This document shows positions 52,714-63,900 of a DNA stretch of 64,000 nt, one piece after another. The notes under the pieces were generated by a model. That model saw only the letters and a program-made list of their open reading frames with translations, was not told where the DNA came from and made no database searches. How positions within the stretch are numbered: the stretch's first letter is position 1; every line of letters begins with the position of its first letter. Both the position numbers and the translations under genes were made by a program. The DNA is from Sphingobacterium micropteri (GTDB lineage: Bacteria; Bacteroidota; Bacteroidia; Sphingobacteriales; Sphingobacteriaceae), in assembly GCF_014692515.1 (NCBI RefSeq), contig NZ_JACOIK010000005.1:248001-312000 (forward strand), written 5' to 3'.

Positions 52714-54762
52714 ATGACTATGTTGCCTATTAAAAAATACCTCATCTATTTTTTCTTTCTATTGCCATTTTTCGGATATGCCGAAGATGGAAGCCAGCTT
52801 TGGTTGCGATACAAACCGGTAGACGCGCAGACGCAGAAGCAGCGGCATATCCGTCTGCAGGATAAGCATGAAACTGCCCTGCTGGCTAAACAGGAGCTGG
52901 ACAGTTACTGGCGCGGACCGTCTATTGAGATGCATCTCGACAAAAAGGCGAAAAGATTAAAAGAAGGTTATCAGATTAAGGGCGACACCTCTGCTGTTTA
53001 TTTGACGGCCGCCGAGCCTATCGGTTTGTTGTATGGTGCCTATCATTTATTGCGCCTTCAGGAAACCAAAGCTGATATGCGGCACCTGTATATCGAAGAG
53101 ATTCCCGATTATGACATCCGCATCCTGAACCATTGGGATAATCTGGATCGTACCGTAGAAAGAGGATATGCGGGGTATTCTTTATGGCGATGGGAAGAAT
53201 TACCACACAAGTTATCTCCCCGTTATGAAGAGTATGCGCGGGCAAATGCTTCGATTGGTATCAACGCAACCGTGCTGAACAACGTGAACGCATCACCGCA
53301 AATACTGACCGGTGATTATATACAAAAGGTGAAAGCTTTGGCCGATATATTCCGGAAATACGGTATCCGGGTTTATCTATCGGCCAATTTTTCTTCACCG
53401 AAAGTGCTGGATGGGCTAGCAGACTCTGATCCTTTGCGTAAGGAGGTGCAGGATTGGTGGAAAGTTAAGGTGAAAGAAATCTATCAGCATATCCCGGATT
53501 TTGGTGGTTTTTTGGTCAAAGCAAATTCAGAAGGCCAGCCAGGACCACAGGATTACGGACGTACCCATGCTGATGGGGCGAATATGCTGGCGGATGCGTT
53601 GAAGCCTTATGGCGGACTGGTGATGTGGCGGGCTTTTGTCTATAATCCAACGGAAGAGGATCGGGCTAAACAAGCCTATCAGGAGTTTGTACCGCTGGAT
53701 GGCGAGTTTCGGGATAATGTCATTATCCAGATTAAAAATGGCCCGGTAGACTTTCAGCCTAGAGAACCGTTTACACCGCTTTTTGGTGCCATGAAGCATA
53801 CGGCGCAAATGATCGAGTTTCAAATTACCCAAGAATACCTGGGTTTTTCGAACCACTTAGCGTACTTGGCGCCATTATTTAAAGAAACCTTGGATGCGGA
53901 TACCTATAGCGAGGGGAAAGGGAGCACGGTGGCGCGTGTTACCGACGGGAGTATGTTTAGGGGAGAAAAAACAGCGGTTTCGGCTGTTGCCAATATTGGT
54001 GAAGATACGAATTGGACGGGGCACCATTTTGCACAAGCGAATTGGTATGCATTTGGGCGGCTGGCTTGGAACCACCAATTATCATCCGAAGATATCGCCA
54101 ACGAATGGATTCGGCAGACCTTCACAAACGCGGTTGATTTCGTAACACCTGTGCGCCAGATGATGATGGATTCACGTGAAGCAGTCGTGGATTATATGAT
54201 GCCCTTGGGCTTACATCATATTTTCGCCTTCGACCACCATTATGGTCCGGAGCCTTGGGGCGACCGGAAAGGAGGGAGACCAGACTGGATGCCTTGGTAT
54301 TACCATAATGCGGATACGATTGGTTTAGGTTTTGATCGCACGGCGACGGGGAGCAATGCCGTGTCGCAATATTACCCACCGTTGGATAGCATCTATGGAG
54401 GTATCAATAGCTGTCCGGAAAGCCTGTTGCTCTGGTTTCACCATGTTCCGTGGACGCATACTATGAAAAATGGTCGTACACTATGGGATGAGCTATGTAT
54501 ACATTATGACCGAGGTGTTCAGCAGGTACGCGGATTTCAAAAGACCTGGGATAAACTACAAGCTCACGTAGACCAACAGCGGTTTTTAGAAGTACAATCC
54601 AAACTAAAAATTCAATCAAAAGATGCGGTGTGGTGGAAAGATGCCTGTTTGTTGTATTTCCAAACATTCTCCAAAATGCCTATACCTTATGACCTCGAGC
54701 GACCGGTTCACGAACTGGAAGAACTGAAAAAAATTAAATTGGATATGACGCATCATAATTAG
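52714..54762 (+). CDS. GH67 alpha-glucuronidase
   Basis: 682 residues with signal peptide (YLIYFFFLLPFFGYAEDG). Conserved GH67 segments are NHWDNLDRTVERGYAGYSLW, LVKANSEGQPGPQDYGRTHA, IQIKNGPVDFQPREPFTPLF, MIEFQITQEYLGFSNHLAYL and HHIFAFDHHYGPEPW. GH67 enzymes remove methylglucuronate only from the terminal non-reducing xylose of short oligosaccharides, complementing GH115. It begins 9 bases after GH43 and is the last intact gene before the 1.2-kb gene-poor stretch with the second 21-bp array. Confidence 0.96.
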   Translation: MTMLPIKKYLIYFFFLLPFFGYAEDGSQLWLRYKPVDAQTQKQRHIRLQDKHETALLAKQELDSYWRGPSIEMHLDKKAKRLKEGYQIKGDTSAVYLTAAEPIGLLYGAYHLLRLQETKADMRHLYIEEIPDYDIRILNHWDNLDRTVERGYAGYSLWRWEELPHKLSPRYEEYARANASIGINATVLNNVNASPQILTGDYIQKVKALADIFRKYGIRVYLSANFSSPKVLDGLADSDPLRKEVQDWWKVKVKEIYQHIPDFGGFLVKANSEGQPGPQDYGRTHADGANMLADALKPYGGLVMWRAFVYNPTEEDRAKQAYQEFVPLDGEFRDNVIIQIKNGPVDFQPREPFTPLFGAMKHTAQMIEFQITQEYLGFSNHLAYLAPLFKETLDADTYSEGKGSTVARVTDGSMFRGEKTAVSAVANIGEDTNWTGHHFAQANWYAFGRLAWNHQLSSEDIANEWIRQTFTNAVDFVTPVRQMMMDSREAVVDYMMPLGLHHIFAFDHHYGPEPWGDRKGGRPDWMPWYYHNADTIGLGFDRTATGSNAVSQYYPPLDSIYGGINSCPESLLLWFHHVPWTHTMKNGRTLWDELCIHYDRGVQQVRGFQKTWDKLQAHVDQQRFLEVQSKLKIQSKDAVWWKDACLLYFQTFSKMPIPYDLERPVHELEELKKIKLDMTHHN

Positions 54763-54767
54763 TTGGC

Positions 54768-54923
54768 ATGAAAGAATTCGATTCGCCGTATATCATCTAC
54801 TATATCGATTCGGATGGTAATGTGTTGATTAACAAAATTATATCCATTATTTCACTTCGAAATAAGTGGAAAAAAGACCTTCCGTTTTACTGGATTGTCC
54901 TCCCATTAATGGGCAGCAGATAA
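54768..54923 (+). CDS. Possible 51-residue small ORF
   Basis: An ATG 5 bases after the GH67 stop opens 51 codons (begins MKEFDSPYIIYYIDSDGNVL) and ends just before the 21-bp array. No signal peptide and no recognised homolog. It may be a real small protein at the end of the operon or a fragment of a lost gene. Confidence 0.3.
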   Translation: MKEFDSPYIIYYIDSDGNVLINKIISIISLRNKWKKDLPFYWIVLPLMGSR

Positions 54924-54963
54924 TGGAAACAAGCTCAAAACAAGCCTGATCAACGTTACATTG

Positions 54964-55545
54964 CTATAGGTCTGTATAGAAACGGTCAGCTTCGATAATG
55001 GAACGTCCAGCTTCCGTATCGAAGCAAAATGGTTCTAGGGCGGCGTGGTTTACTTCTGCACAGCAATAACCTACTTCCGTATAGAAGTAAACCAATCCCC
55101 TGCAGTATTTGCCAGCTGCGGGATAGGAGTATGCAGGAGCTGTCCGCAAATATGCCGCTACCGGACAGCTATTTGCCACGTCCGTGCAGAACCATCCAAC
55201 TTCTGCACGGAAGTAAATGATAACCGTGCCATAGTATATAGCTTCCGGACAGATATGCTCCGTTACCATCTCGAAGAAGCGTAGTTCTAGGTAGCAACAA
55301 ACTACTTCTGGACTGGAGTTCCCTACTTCCTCCCCGAAACCATGAGTCGGGATGTAACCAATTTATAACCGGGTTGAAGTATAACAGGTCGCGCATGGAA
55401 GAACAATAGGGCTATACTGGTATACTTTACTTCGGGATAGAAGTAAACTACTTCCACACGGGAGTTAGGGGTTCCTGTATGGAAGCTGACGGCTTCGGGA
55501 TGTCCCGACAGCCCCAAAAAGAGGATGTCGATCCTGCAGCTCACC
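54964..55545. repeat. Degenerate 21-bp tandem array, ACTTCCGTATAGAAGTAAAC type (about 25 units)
   Basis: The reference G of TTCCG recurs every 21 bp: 54974, 54995, 55016, 55037, 55058, 55079, 55100, 55121, 55142, 55163, 55184, 55205, 55226, 55247, 55268, 55289, 55310 and 55331 (occasionally A or T). After an irregular 80-bp part the phase returns at 55435, 55456, 55477, 55498 and 55519, shifted by one base overall. Many units are small dyads (CTTCCGTATAGAAG, CTTCTGCACGGAAG, CTTCCACACGGGAG). On the minus strand one frame gives a seven-residue repeat (FYTEVGY-like) of 101 codons without credible start. It has a different unit from the 14.2-kb array but the same period. Confidence 0.85.
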
Positions 55546-55939
55546 CTGGGATTACTGGAACCTAAGCTATGGGAAAACGACTTCCAGCCCCAGATACTAA
55601 TGGATCAGGACTGCGATATCCCGCAATAGATGCAGGGTTTTCCGCTACATAACGGACATTATCCTCCTACAACGATTAAGTATTTCTCCATCATGACGGA
55701 GTATTCGAAACAATGGAGTTTTATTTGCATAATATATCTGGAAGATGATACTTTGATTTATTTTAACATGTTGCAAATTCCTTTCTATTTATTTCAGATA
55801 GTGTCATTTTATTGCTTTAGCAGGCGGTTATTATCTCTTTCTGCCATATTGGTTTCGTAAGGATGGGAACAAGTTTGTAATTTAGCTATAAGCCAACAAT
55901 AAATTATAAACGAAATAAATCTAGCGGGACATACACAAT
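55546..55939. other. Gene-poor DNA before the GH2-like remnant
   Basis: About 390 bases without a convincing gene. An open frame of 76 codons at 55630-55860 has no Shine-Dalgarno-like site or recognisable motif. No clear promoter box was seen ahead of the remnant at 55940. The sequence is increasingly A/T-rich towards 55900. Confidence 0.5.
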
Positions 55940-56209
55940 ATGACACATCTTAAACAAGCGATCACTTTTCTTTTTGCTCTTTTATTATTCAACCGTTTAT
56001 TTGGGCAACATGAACCTATAGATAAACGCGAACGGACGTTGTTGTCCGAAGGTTGGAAATTTTATCGTTATCCAACAGGAGGTGACAACTTAATCTACGA
56101 TGTCCGACCGGAAGTAAAAGAAGATCTCGATAAACGAGAGGCAGCCGCAAAACCCGTGGCATCAAAAGGATTATCGACTGGAAATATATCTTGGACGCTA
56201 AATTATTAA
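55940..56209 (+). pseudogene. Truncated GH2-like gene, N-terminal part only
   Basis: 89 residues: a signal peptide (AITFLFALLLFNRLFGQH) then RERTLLSEGWKFYRYPTGGD and IYDVRPEVKEDLDKREAAAK, which resembles the start of Bacteroidota GH2 enzymes (the R-x-LL-x-x-G-W-K/R-F opening and the D-V-R-P-E-V linker). The chain stops at TAA after NISWTLNY, and no continuation in another frame is visible since the acetylesterase starts 5 bases later. A deletion has probably removed the rest. The short product could still be translated and coupled to the next gene. Confidence 0.55.
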
Positions 56210-56213
56210 ATTA

Positions 56214-58094
56214 ATGTGTATGCAAAATTCTGCGCATCGGCTTTTATGGACGCTGGTTCCATTACTTTTATGGACGGTTAATCTTTCTGCCAAAATACGT
56301 TTACCGGCGCTCATCAGCGATAAGATGGTTCTGCAGCGTGACATTGATCTCCGTATCTGGGGATGGGCGGATGTAGGCGAGAAAGTAACCGTTCGGTTTC
56401 AAGGTGAACACTATTATACGGAAGCGGGCAACGACGGCAAATGGTTTGTGTCCTTACCTCCGCAAGCAGCAGGAGGGCCGTATATCATGGAGGTCAACGA
56501 AATCGTGATCCGCGACATCCTCATTGGTGACGTATGGTTAGCATCCGGGCAATCGAACATGGAAACGCCTATTGCGCGTTTAACGCATCGCTACCCGGAA
56601 ATAAACGTATCCAATAACCACATGATCCGTCATTTTAAAGTGCCCACACAAAACACGGTCGAATCGGTGCAAGAAGATATTCCGGCGGGCGGAAAATGGT
56701 ATTCCGCGGTAGCGTCGGAAGTGATGAACTGGACGGCTTTGGCCTATTTTTATGCACAAGAAGCTTACCATCATACGAAAGTGCCTGTGGGTATGCTCGT
56801 CTCTAGTTTGGGCGGTTCCGCGATCGAAAGTTGGATTAGCCAAGAACATCTCCGGGAGTTCCCACATTTATTGGTTGATCAAGTGGCCGTCGACAGTTTG
56901 CCTAAAGCAATGCAAGACCCAGGAGCAGGAAAGTGGACGAACCCAAATTTGGATGATACCCACTGGAAAACGATGACCGTTCCGGGGCGTTGGCGCTCTC
57001 AGGGAATACACACGAAAGGTGTGATCTATTTTCGGAAAGAATTTGAAATGCCCGGATCTATGGACGGACGGCACGCGAGAATCCGTTTGGGCATGTTGAT
57101 CGATAGTGATTCTGTTTTTGTTAATGGACACTTTGTGGGTTCCACCTCCTATATGTATCCGCCGCGTGAATATCATATCCCGGTGGGTGTATTGCGTGCG
57201 GGGAAAAATAATATTACGGTACAATTAACGGCGAAGAACGGCAACGGTGGTTTTGTAGAGGACAAGCCTTATAAGGTCATTGGAGATGATATAGAGGTGG
57301 ATCTAAGCGGTGAATGGAAATATCAGGTCGGTGTAGACGTTGATGAAATTGCGGTATACAGAACCCGCCTCCAAAATATAAAAACAGCCGGATCTGGTTT
57401 GTACAATGGTATGATTTACCCTATCCGTGATTATCGGGTACGAGGGGCGATTTGGTATCAGGGAGAGACGAATGCCGGTCGCCCACAGCATTATCAAGCC
57501 TATCTGGAGTCGTTGATGCGTAATTGGCGGGAATTGTATCGAGCTCCTGAACTACCATTTTTGATCGTGCAGTTACCCAATCACTTAAAAAAATCGGAAA
57601 AACCGGAGGAAAGTGGCTGGGCGGAGATACGCGAGGCACAGTTTAAAGCGACCCAGCGAGTTCCGAACACGGCATTAGCTGTGACATACGATGTTGGTGA
57701 ATGGAATGACATTCACCCGTTGAACAAAAAGGATATCGCACATCGGCTATTTTTAGGTGCAAGGAAAGTATCTTTCGGCGAGAAGTTAATCAGCTCGGGA
57801 CCTATGTATCAGAAAATGAAAATAGATGGCGATAAAATGGTGTTGTATTTCACGGAGATTGGTGGAGGATTACAGAGTAAGGATGGCGTGTTACGGCATT
57901 TTGCGATTGCAGGAGAAGATCAAAAGTTTGTGTGGGCGAATGCAGTAATTACAGGTAATACCGTGGTCGTGAGCAGCCCAGAGGTGAAAAAGCCAGTTGG
58001 AGTTCGTTATGCGTGGAGCAGCAATCCTGAAGATGCTAATCTGGAGAACAAGGCGGGCTTGTTGGCCTCGCCATTTAGAACAGATAATTGGTGA
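56214..58094 (+). CDS. SGNH-type carbohydrate acetylesterase (sialate O-acetylesterase-like)
   Basis: 626 residues with signal peptide. The SGNH nucleophile lies in DVWLASGQSNMETP (Ser near 112), the second block in GAIWYQGETNAGRP, and the His/Asp block in DVGEWNDIHPLNKKDIA. Between the two halves, at about 240-370, an inserted jelly-roll (NLDDTHWKTMTVPGRW, VIYFRKEFEMP) resembles GH2 sugar-binding domains. Such enzymes are called sialate O-acetylesterase in databases, but in a xylan locus removal of acetyl groups from acetylated xylan (CE20-type or similar) is more likely. Its start overlaps a GTG/ATG-rich junction right after the GH2 remnant. Confidence 0.88.
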   Translation: MCMQNSAHRLLWTLVPLLLWTVNLSAKIRLPALISDKMVLQRDIDLRIWGWADVGEKVTVRFQGEHYYTEAGNDGKWFVSLPPQAAGGPYIMEVNEIVIRDILIGDVWLASGQSNMETPIARLTHRYPEINVSNNHMIRHFKVPTQNTVESVQEDIPAGGKWYSAVASEVMNWTALAYFYAQEAYHHTKVPVGMLVSSLGGSAIESWISQEHLREFPHLLVDQVAVDSLPKAMQDPGAGKWTNPNLDDTHWKTMTVPGRWRSQGIHTKGVIYFRKEFEMPGSMDGRHARIRLGMLIDSDSVFVNGHFVGSTSYMYPPREYHIPVGVLRAGKNNITVQLTAKNGNGGFVEDKPYKVIGDDIEVDLSGEWKYQVGVDVDEIAVYRTRLQNIKTAGSGLYNGMIYPIRDYRVRGAIWYQGETNAGRPQHYQAYLESLMRNWRELYRAPELPFLIVQLPNHLKKSEKPEESGWAEIREAQFKATQRVPNTALAVTYDVGEWNDIHPLNKKDIAHRLFLGARKVSFGEKLISSGPMYQKMKIDGDKMVLYFTEIGGGLQSKDGVLRHFAIAGEDQKFVWANAVITGNTVVVSSPEVKKPVGVRYAWSSNPEDANLENKAGLLASPFRTDNW

Positions 58095-58100
58095 AAAACT

Positions 58101-60758
58101 ATGGATATGAAAAGAACGTATTATTTTTCAGGAATGTTGCTGTCCTTGATTTTAACGGCTTTTGCGTTTAAAGGACAATCGAATGAGGAAGATTACCCAT
58201 TTAGAAACCCAGATCTTCCTACGGAAGAACGTATAGAAAATTTGATAAGCTTATTGTCGTTAGAGGAGAAGATCGGATTGATGATGAACAGTTCAAAGCC
58301 GGTGCCACGGTTAGGGATTCCGGCGTACGATTGGTGGAATGAAGCTTTGCACGGCGTAGCACGTTCGGGAAAAGCGACCGTGTTTCCGCAAGCTATCGGT
58401 ATGGCAGCAACTTGGGATGAAGATAATCATCTGAAGACTTTTGAAATTATCTCCGACGAAGCTCGCGCCAAATACAATGAAGCTGTAAAACAGGGGGAAA
58501 GGGGGCGTTATTACGGTTTAAGTTTTTGGACACCCAATATCAATATCTTCCGCGATCCCAGATGGGGGCGTGGACAGGAAACTTATGGAGAAGATCCTCA
58601 TTTGACGACGCGTTTGGGGTTAGCGGCCGTAAAGGGTTTGCAAGGCAACGATGACAGGTATTTTAAAACGCACGCCTGTGCCAAACATTATGCCGTACAC
58701 AGCGGTCCGGAATGGAACAGACATTCGTATAATGCGGTCGTTTCGAACCGGGATTTGTGGGAAACTTATCTTCCGGCCTTTCAAGCTTTGGTGCAAGAGG
58801 GAAATGTGCAGGAAGTGATGTGTGCCTATAATGCTTTTGAGGGACAGCCTTGTTGCGGAAGCGACCGATTGATGATGGATATTCTCCGTAATAAATGGGG
58901 TTTCGACGGCATGGTGGTATCGGATTGCTGGGCGATTGACGACTTTTACAAAAAAGGGCATCATGAATCGCACAACACACCTGCAGAAGCCGTGGCAAAT
59001 GCCGTGTTAACATCGACCGATTTGGAATGCGGGCAGTCTTACGAGCATTTACTGGCGTCGGTAAAACAAGGGCTGATTACGGAGGAACAGATTAATGTTT
59101 CTTTGCGGCGCGTGTTACGTGGTTGGTTTGAATTGGGTATGTTTGATCCGGAAGACCGTGTGCCGTGGAGTACCTTATCTTATGATATTGTGGCATCTGC
59201 GAAGCACCGACAGCAGGCTTTGGATGTGGCTCGTCAGTCGATGACGTTGTTGAAGAATGAAAAGGAAACACTCCCGTTAAGCAAAAAATTGAAACGGATA
59301 GCCGTTGTGGGCGCAAATGCCGCAGATAGTATGATGTTATGGGGGAATTATAATGGTACGCCAACATCGACGGTAACAATTTTGGACGGTATCCGAAAGA
59401 AAATGCCAAATGCCGAGATCATCTATGAAAAAGGCAGTGATCTAGTCGATCCTTGGGTTCGTCATTCCCTGTACGAGTCTTTCTTGACAACCAAGGATGG
59501 GGAGCGAGGTCTGAAAGTGGAGTTTTACAATAACAATGCCTTGAAGGGAAAACCTGTACGCACCTTAATCAACCGTTTGGGAATTGAGTATTCCAACCGT
59601 GGCGGTACGGCTTTAGCGCAGGATGTCAACCTCGAAAACACGTCTACACGTATTTCGGGGGTTTTTGTGGCACCTTACACGGGTGAAGTGGTTTTTAAAG
59701 CACATGCCAATGATGGGTATGTGGTGATCTTTGACGGCAAGGAAATCGGTAAGATGGCCGGCCTTGAAGCGGTTCGTGGGGCAGAATATGCCGTGCAGGT
59801 GGAGAAGGACAAAGCTTATCCCGTGGTATTCGAGCATCGTCAAAAAGGAAGTATCCTAACCATGGGCTTCTCCGTCTTTAAAAAAGAAAAGGCTGACTTT
59901 ACGGATTTGACGAAGCGTTTGAAAGATGTCGATGTGATTGTTTATGCAGGAGGGTTGTCTCCACAACTAGAAGGAGAGGAAATGTTTGTGGATGCGGAGG
60001 GGTTCAAAGGAGGTGATCGAACATCCATTGACTTGCCGAAGGTGCAACGTGATCTGTTGGCTGCCTTACGCCAGACGGGAAAACCGGTTGTGTTCGTATT
60101 GTGTACTGGAAGTTCTTTAGCACTTGAGCAAGATGAAAAAAACTACGATGCTTTACTTTGTGCTTGGTATGGAGGCGAGGAAGCAGGAACAGCCGTTGCG
60201 GATGTACTTTTTGGAGATTACAATCCAGCAGGCCGATTACCAATAACTTTTTATAAATCCTTAGCCCAGCTGGATGGTGCTTTGACGCAGACCGGAGATG
60301 AGGATCGTCAAGGCTTTGAAAATTATGATATGCAAGGACGTACGTATCGGTATATGAAGGAGACTCCATTGTATGCATTTGGCCACGGGCTGAGTTATGC
60401 CACGTTTTCCTATGGAAAAGCACACTTACCGCAGTCTACCATAGATGGTAAAAGTCCGGTGCAACTGTCAATTCCGGTGACCAATACGTCGAAGGTAGAC
60501 GGTGAAGAAGTCGTACAAGTTTACGTAGCGCGGAATAATGATGCGCTTGCTCCCGTTAAATCGTTACGTGCATTCGCACGTGTTCCACTCAAGGCCGGCG
60601 AATCAAAAATGGTCGATATCGAAATTAAACCCGATGCTTTTCAGTTTTATGATGAAGAAGCAGACGGTTTACAGCTGGAACCCGGAGACTATACCATTCT
60701 GTATGGAGGCACTTCAGCAATAGCCGAGCTAGCGACTTTACTAATTGAAATTTATTGA
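58101..60758 (+). CDS. GH3 beta-glycosidase (xylosidase-type) with PA14 insert
   Basis: 885 residues with signal peptide. The N-terminal GH3 barrel (about 45-370) has the nucleophile Asp in GMVVSDCWAIDD (near 274) and the conserved KHYAVHSGPE and AYNAFEGQPCCGS. A PA14-like insert (about 460-590; VEFYNNNALKGKP, VFKAHANDGYVVIFDGK) sits in the C-terminal sandwich domain, and a fibronectin type III-like domain ends the protein (about 790-880). The barrel motifs match the plant-type beta-xylosidase branch. Releases xylose from xylo-oligosaccharides in the periplasm. It begins 6 bases after the esterase. Confidence 0.93.
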   Translation: MDMKRTYYFSGMLLSLILTAFAFKGQSNEEDYPFRNPDLPTEERIENLISLLSLEEKIGLMMNSSKPVPRLGIPAYDWWNEALHGVARSGKATVFPQAIGMAATWDEDNHLKTFEIISDEARAKYNEAVKQGERGRYYGLSFWTPNINIFRDPRWGRGQETYGEDPHLTTRLGLAAVKGLQGNDDRYFKTHACAKHYAVHSGPEWNRHSYNAVVSNRDLWETYLPAFQALVQEGNVQEVMCAYNAFEGQPCCGSDRLMMDILRNKWGFDGMVVSDCWAIDDFYKKGHHESHNTPAEAVANAVLTSTDLECGQSYEHLLASVKQGLITEEQINVSLRRVLRGWFELGMFDPEDRVPWSTLSYDIVASAKHRQQALDVARQSMTLLKNEKETLPLSKKLKRIAVVGANAADSMMLWGNYNGTPTSTVTILDGIRKKMPNAEIIYEKGSDLVDPWVRHSLYESFLTTKDGERGLKVEFYNNNALKGKPVRTLINRLGIEYSNRGGTALAQDVNLENTSTRISGVFVAPYTGEVVFKAHANDGYVVIFDGKEIGKMAGLEAVRGAEYAVQVEKDKAYPVVFEHRQKGSILTMGFSVFKKEKADFTDLTKRLKDVDVIVYAGGLSPQLEGEEMFVDAEGFKGGDRTSIDLPKVQRDLLAALRQTGKPVVFVLCTGSSLALEQDEKNYDALLCAWYGGEEAGTAVADVLFGDYNPAGRLPITFYKSLAQLDGALTQTGDEDRQGFENYDMQGRTYRYMKETPLYAFGHGLSYATFSYGKAHLPQSTIDGKSPVQLSIPVTNTSKVDGEEVVQVYVARNNDALAPVKSLRAFARVPLKAGESKMVDIEIKPDAFQFYDEEADGLQLEPGDYTILYGGTSAIAELATLLIEIY

Positions 60759-60999
60759 TTATCAACAATATATATAGTGTGTAACGAATTGAAATGTTTA
60801 TGATACATATACGAACAGTTAAAAATAAATATAAGTATATCATTGTACAGGCAACCAAGAATTTATTTCTGCTAAAGAGAGATAATCATGAAACGTCCTT
60901 TTATAAACTTCAACTCTCTTGAACGAATGCAACCGGTTGTATAAAAATAAAAAGATAGAATGTTAAATTAAATTTTTATAACTAAATAAATCCTATAAT

Positions 61000-63900
61000 A
61001 TGATGAGTATCTACAAATTTAGGCCGCGACAACAGGCAAAATATGTTGTTCGGATGACCTGCCTACTATTGATTGCTTTTTTTTCTTCTCTTTATGCGGA
61101 AGCGCAAGAAGGTGGCGAACGGGTATCGGGAAGAGTATTGGATGAACAGGGAGCTGCTATTGGTGGTGTATCTGTGCGCAATGGAGATGGTTCATCCAGT
61201 ACGTCCACGGATGATCAAGGGAGATTCAGTATTCAGTTGTCGACAGATCGTGTTTTAAGATTTGTCTACGTAGGTTATGCGGCGCGAGAAATTACGGTTG
61301 GAAAAACCGACCGTGAATTGCGTGTAACTATGGTTACAGAAACCAGTGCCTTGGACGAGGTGGTTGTGGTGGGATATGGTACCCAGCGTCGGCAGGATGT
61401 GACGGGAGCTATTGCCTCTGTAGACAGCAAGATACTAAGGGAGATTCCTGCTGCCAGTATGACGCAAGCACTACAAGGACGTGTAGCTGGAGTGAATATT
61501 TCGCAGACATCTACCCGCCCCGGAGCGGGAATGCAGATTCGTATCCGCGGTTCTCGTTCTTTGTTGGCAGCAAATGATCCATTGATTGTCTTGGACGGAA
61601 TTCCATTTGCCGGATCGTTAGCAGATATAAATCCCAGTGATATCCGGAGTGTTGACGTCTTGAAAGACGCATCAGCGTCTGCTATTTATGGCTCACGTGC
61701 TGCTAATGGTGTGATTTTGGTAACGACTTTCCGGGGATCTACCGGTGGAATTAGGGTTACATACAACGGATTTTATGGCTTAAAAAAGGTGGCGGAAAAA
61801 TATCAAGTATTCAATGGAGAAGAGTTCGCACAGTTGCGGGATGTGGCGGGCTATACCCAGTATCTGCCTCAAGAACAAGAAATGATGGAAGCAGGTAAGT
61901 CTACGGACTGGCAAGACGTTATGTATAAAGACGGACGAGTAACCGACCAAAACCTTAGTATAGCTGGGGGAAATGACAAAGGGCAATATTCAGTAGGTTT
62001 GGGCTATTACGATGAGTCTACAGTTTTACCGGGGCAGGAATATAGCCGCTACTCGCTTCGTTTTGCTACCGATCTGGAACTTAGCCGATATATCAAGGTT
62101 GGCCTCAGTACTCAAAATAGCTACAGTATCACCAAGGGTGAAGGAGCTAGCTTGATGTACCAGATGTTAACGTTGTCTCCATTGGCTCCCACGCACAACG
62201 CTGATGGAAGTATATACATGCAACCTTCGTATCCAACAGATGAATATTTTAATCCATTGCTTATTAATCAACCGGATGCCTGGGCACAGGATCGTAACCG
62301 CTTCAATTCCTTTAATTCTTTGTATGGTGAAATTAGGTTTACTGACTATCTAAAATGGCGTACGAACGTGGGTTTGACCTACACCCAAAACAACTATGGA
62401 CATTTTAATAGCTCAAAAACGCCATTCCGAAACGGAAATCCATCTGAAGCGCGTGTAACATTTCAACCTGGTACAAGTTGGACAATAGAAAACCTTTTGT
62501 ACTATGAACAGACAATTGCCGAAAAACATAAATTAAACGCGGTAGCCATGGTATCGGCTGAAGAAAACGAAAGTCACGAATTCCGAGCGGATGCATTGGA
62601 CATGATGGCTGACTTTATGCTTTATTATAACCTGGGCTATTATAAGGAAGGAACGGGCAATATAGCTATTCCTGCAGGCAACCAATGGTATAACAAACGA
62701 GCACTGCAGTCGTTAATGGCACGCATTAATTATGGGTACGATGACCGCTATCTGCTCACGGCGACCCTCCGTCGTGACGGATCTTCAGTTCTAGCTCCTG
62801 GCCATAAATGGAAAACCTACTTTGCGCTTTCATCTGGATGGAATATCATGAATGAACAATTCATGGAAAATCAGCGTGCTTTTTCTAACCTAAAATTACG
62901 CGTCGGATTCGGACAAACGGCGAGCCAGGCCATAAATCCTTACCAAACGCTTGGAAGCTTATCCCAGAACCGATATAATTTTGGAGATGAAAATGCATTC
63001 GGTTATTATGTCAATAATCTGGCGAATCCCTCACTGACATGGGAACCGACCAATACTTGGAATATCGGGTTGGATTTCGGAATACTTGAAAACAGATTTA
63101 GTGGTAGCATTGAATGGTATACGCAAGATTCACATGATTTGCTTTATGACAGATCATTACCACCAACCTCAGGCGTGCCGGGGCGTGTGGTAGTCAACGA
63201 AGGCAGAACCCGGAATAGCGGAATGGAATTCACTCTGTCATCAGACATTATCCGGCCGTCGGACGACACCGGTTTTAGTTGGCAAATAGATGCTAACCTG
63301 ACTTTCAACAGAAACAAAGTGTTAGCATTAAGTAGTGGACTTACCGCCGATGAAGGCCGGGGTTACTTTGTCGGACATCCGATCAATGTGATCTTTAACT
63401 ACAGCAAAGTAGGCATCTGGCAACTTGATGAGGCTGGAGAAGCTGCCAGCTATGGATTCCGTCCTGGACAGGTTAAGTTATTGGATTATAATAATGACGG
63501 TAGAATAGACGCCAATGACCGTCATGTTTCGGGGAGATTGGATCCTGATTTTGAAGGGGGAATTACAAATCGGATGGGATATAAAAATTTCGATTTTACC
63601 GTCGTTGGGTTCTTCCGGGTAGGTGGTACACTGATCAGCCAGATCCATCAAGGGAATTCTTACACCAATATGTTGCAAGGCCGTCGTAACCAGATCAAGG
63701 TCGATTATTGGACGCCTTGGAATCCCACGAATGAATATCCTATGCCTGATGGAAGCAATGATCAACCCGCTGGAAATTATGGATCTACATTGGGGTTTTA
63801 TGATGCCGGGTTTTTGAAGATACGGACTATCAGTTTAGGCTACAGTTTTAACGAATCGATTACACAGCGACTCGGTATAAATGCCTTCCGACTGTATTCC

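Noticed and set aside
54964..55545. Minus-strand frames of 101 and 73 codons across the 55-kb array
   Set aside because: Periodic only because of the array; no signal peptide, start site or conserved motif.
55630..55860. 76-codon ORF before the GH2 remnant
   Set aside because: No ribosome site, unusual composition and no recognisable motif.
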